The notes under the pieces are model-generated. The model saw only the letters and a program-made list of their open reading frames with translations, was not told where the DNA came from and did no database searches. Both the position numbers and the translations under genes were made by a program. Shown here in pieces: positions 62,902 to 64,000 of a stretch of 64,000 nt of DNA (position 1 is the stretch's first letter; every line of letters begins with the position of its first letter). The stretch lies in the NCBI GenBank assembly GCA_963705385.1, contig OY970075.1, positions 496,001-560,000 of the forward strand. The letters are read 5' to 3'. The DNA comes from MFD02979-c5 sp963705385 (GTDB lineage Bacteria; Bacteroidota; Bacteroidia; Cytophagales; Amoebophilaceae).

Positions 62902-63564
62902 TTAAGCGTCAATGGCAGTGTTCAAAAATTGAACCAGAGGGACCATAGCCTGAAATACTTCGAGCACACAAGGAAAAAAATCTGGTTGTGCCACAGTCTT
63001 GTCTTTAACAGAACGCATGGCCAAGAAAGACTTCATTTTTAACAACTCCACTTGTGGATGATCAGCTTGATAGCCTTGAGGAGGCCGCTTTAATTTTTCT
63101 CCCTGCAGTGTTCCAAACAATTTTTTGAACTCTGGGGCATCAATAATTTGAACCAACTCCGCTGCATTGTAGTCGATCTCTTGCCGAATCCTCTGTAGCA
63201 TCGCTGTAGTGGGCTGGTAAAGGCCGCCAGCAATAAAAGATTGATCATGGGGTTCTATGTGCAGGTAGTAGCCTGCATAACCGCTATTACGCCCTTTGGG
63301 AGCGAAGTAAGCACCCATGTTGGTTTTGTAAGACGACTTGTCTTTGCTAAACCGGATGTCACGGTTAATTCTAAAAATGCAGCTTTGGGGAATTAAGGCT
63401 GCTACTGATTTGTCGTATGGTGTTAGGTGGCTGATAAGCCAGCCAGCCATTTCTATACAAGTGTTGCGGGCTTGTTGGTAAGTAGATCTGTGAGTTTTCA
63501 TCCAGGCCTTGTCATTGTTTTTTTGCAATGCAGCCAGGAAATCAAGGGATTGTTGCATGTCCAT
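62902..63564 (-). CDS. DUF2461 (TIGR02453) family protein
   Basis: This is a 220-residue conserved protein of unknown function. Family landmarks: LDFLAALQKNNDKAWMKTHR (usually FL..L..NN.K.WF..H), FRINRDIRFSKDKSSYKTNM, GAYFAPKGRNSGYAGYYLHI, and FIAGGLYQPTTAMLQRIRQE. The C-terminal part has LKMKSFLAMRSVKD. No catalytic role is established for the family. It is transcribed in the same direction as the CPBP gene, 99 bp upstream of it. Confidence 0.93.
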   Translation of the reverse strand: MDMQQSLDFLAALQKNNDKAWMKTHRSTYQQARNTCIEMAGWLISHLTPYDKSVAALIPQSCIFRINRDIRFSKDKSSYKTNMGAYFAPKGRNSGYAGYYLHIEPHDQSFIAGGLYQPTTAMLQRIRQEIDYNAAELVQIIDAPEFKKLFGTLQGEKLKRPPQGYQADHPQVELLKMKSFLAMRSVKDKTVAQPDFFPCVLEVFQAMVPLVQFLNTAIDA

Positions 63565-63676
63565 AGGTAGAGGCTTTGGCAGCGTTGTAGTGTTTTAACT
63601 ACTGCCTACAATTATGACACTAGTGGAGACAATGTGCAAACATTTTTTAAAAGCAGGTAAGCTTAGCCTAAAGAAG

Positions 63677-63749
63677 TGGAGAATGGGGGATTCGAACCCC
63701 CGACCTTCTCAATGCCATCGAGACGCTCTACCAACTGAGCTAATTCCCC
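63677..63749 (-). tRNA. tRNA-Ala (anticodon GGC)
   Basis: This is a 73-nt cloverleaf on the minus strand. The acceptor GGGGAAT pairs with ATTCTCC (one G-U) and the discriminator is A. The D-arm is AGCTCAGTTGGTAGAGC, the anticodon loop ATGGCAT carries GGC, and the T-arm is GGGGGTTCGAATCCCCC. It lies 57 bp downstream of the glyS stop. Confidence 0.96.
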
Positions 63750-63806
63750 AGGTTTATATTTTTGTTTGTCTATTATAATTGACCACAGAAGTTATTCAAC
63801 CAATGA

Positions 63807-64000
63807 TCACGTGCTTGACAATTGCCGCAATACCGTCTGCAAAGCTACTTTTTCGTAAAGATAATTCCTAAGCGTACTAGTTGGTACGCGCTGCTGCTGC
63901 ATGCTATCGCGCTCTCGCAAGGTCACTGTCTCATCTTCTAGCGTCTGGTGGTCTATGGTAATGCAATAAGGCGTACCTATGAGATCTTGCCGTGCATAGC
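63807..64000 (-). CDS. glyS: Glycyl-tRNA synthetase, C-terminal end (gene continues beyond window)
   Basis: The visible 64 codons give YARQDLIGTPYCITIDHQTL, EDETVTLRERDSMQQQRVP, and then NYLYEKVALQTVLRQLSST and a stop. This matches the anticodon-binding-domain end of the single-chain (alpha2) glycyl-tRNA synthetase (RY.RQDEIGTP.C.T.D..T..D..VT.R.RD...Q.R). The rest lies beyond the right edge. Confidence 0.9.
   Translation of the reverse strand, partial: YARQDLIGTPYCITIDHQTLEDETVTLRERDSMQQQRVPTSTLRNYLYEKVALQTVLRQLSST

Noticed and set aside
1..64000. CRISPR array
   Set aside because: No regularly spaced direct repeats and no cas-like genes were seen in the window.

Overview
The window looks like a piece of a host-associated Bacteroidota chromosome, most like the Amoebophilaceae (Amoebophilus/Cardinium-type intracellular symbionts). 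The evidence is: TAnnTTTG-type -7 promoter elements ahead of tRNA and translation genes, Bacteroidota-specific families (DUF3822, DUF4296, DUF2461, TIGR02757, the enlarged Lgt), a peptide-import ABC operon, many decaying genes and insertion-sequence scars, and a remnant of a Pvc16/DUF4255-type contractile-injection gene. The genus is inferred, because no rRNA gene is present.

Layout. 0-3.3 kb: end of a dipeptide/oligopeptide importer operon (dppBCDF). 3.4-5.8 kb: scar zone with an Rpn-type fragment, an HD-hydrolase fragment, an intact IS5-family element with a -1 frameshift signal, and an intact IS481-family element with a perfect 6-bp target duplication. 5.9-10.6 kb: periplasmic-binding/TPR envelope protein, yidD, lgt, a TIGR02757 gene. 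10.7-11.2 kb: decayed IS6-type element. 11.3-15.6 kb: lipid/translation block (DUF177, rpmF, fabH, efp, accB, accC). 15.7-23.3 kb: frameshifted L,D-transpeptidase, dnaK, transposase relic, membrane phosphoesterase, helix-hairpin-helix outer-membrane protein. 23.4-28.3 kb: a decayed sodium/solute symporter followed by an intact 1150-residue fusion of symporter, membrane/sensor region and SpoT-like HD ppGpp-hydrolase domain. 28.4-33.8 kb: tRNA-Val, an AsmA-like protein, and an M1-peptidase-like lipoprotein that has lost its zinc-site residues. 33.9-47.2 kb: tRNA-Tyr/Gly/Thr, tuf, tRNA-Trp, secE, nusG, rplK, rplA, rplJ, rplL, rpoB, rpoC. 47.2-48.7 kb: two dead genes (polyprenol-phosphate mannosyltransferase-like, NUDIX). 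48.8-64 kb: DUF3822, DUF4296, Smr, tRNA-Arg, hflX, murF, dprA, thyA, mlaE-mlaF, lone atpC, DUF4255 remnant, mnmA, dapD, CPBP-type membrane protein, DUF2461, tRNA-Ala and the end of glyS.

Functionally the window combines a full information-processing core with host peptide import, fatty-acid initiation (accB, accC, fabH), peptidoglycan precursor genes (dapD, murF) and envelope maintenance (lgt, yidD, mlaEF, AsmA). The most unusual intact gene is the symporter-HD fusion at 24330-27782. It appears to couple a transporter-shaped sensor directly to an alarmone-hydrolase output, and decayed relatives of its two halves lie elsewhere in the window.
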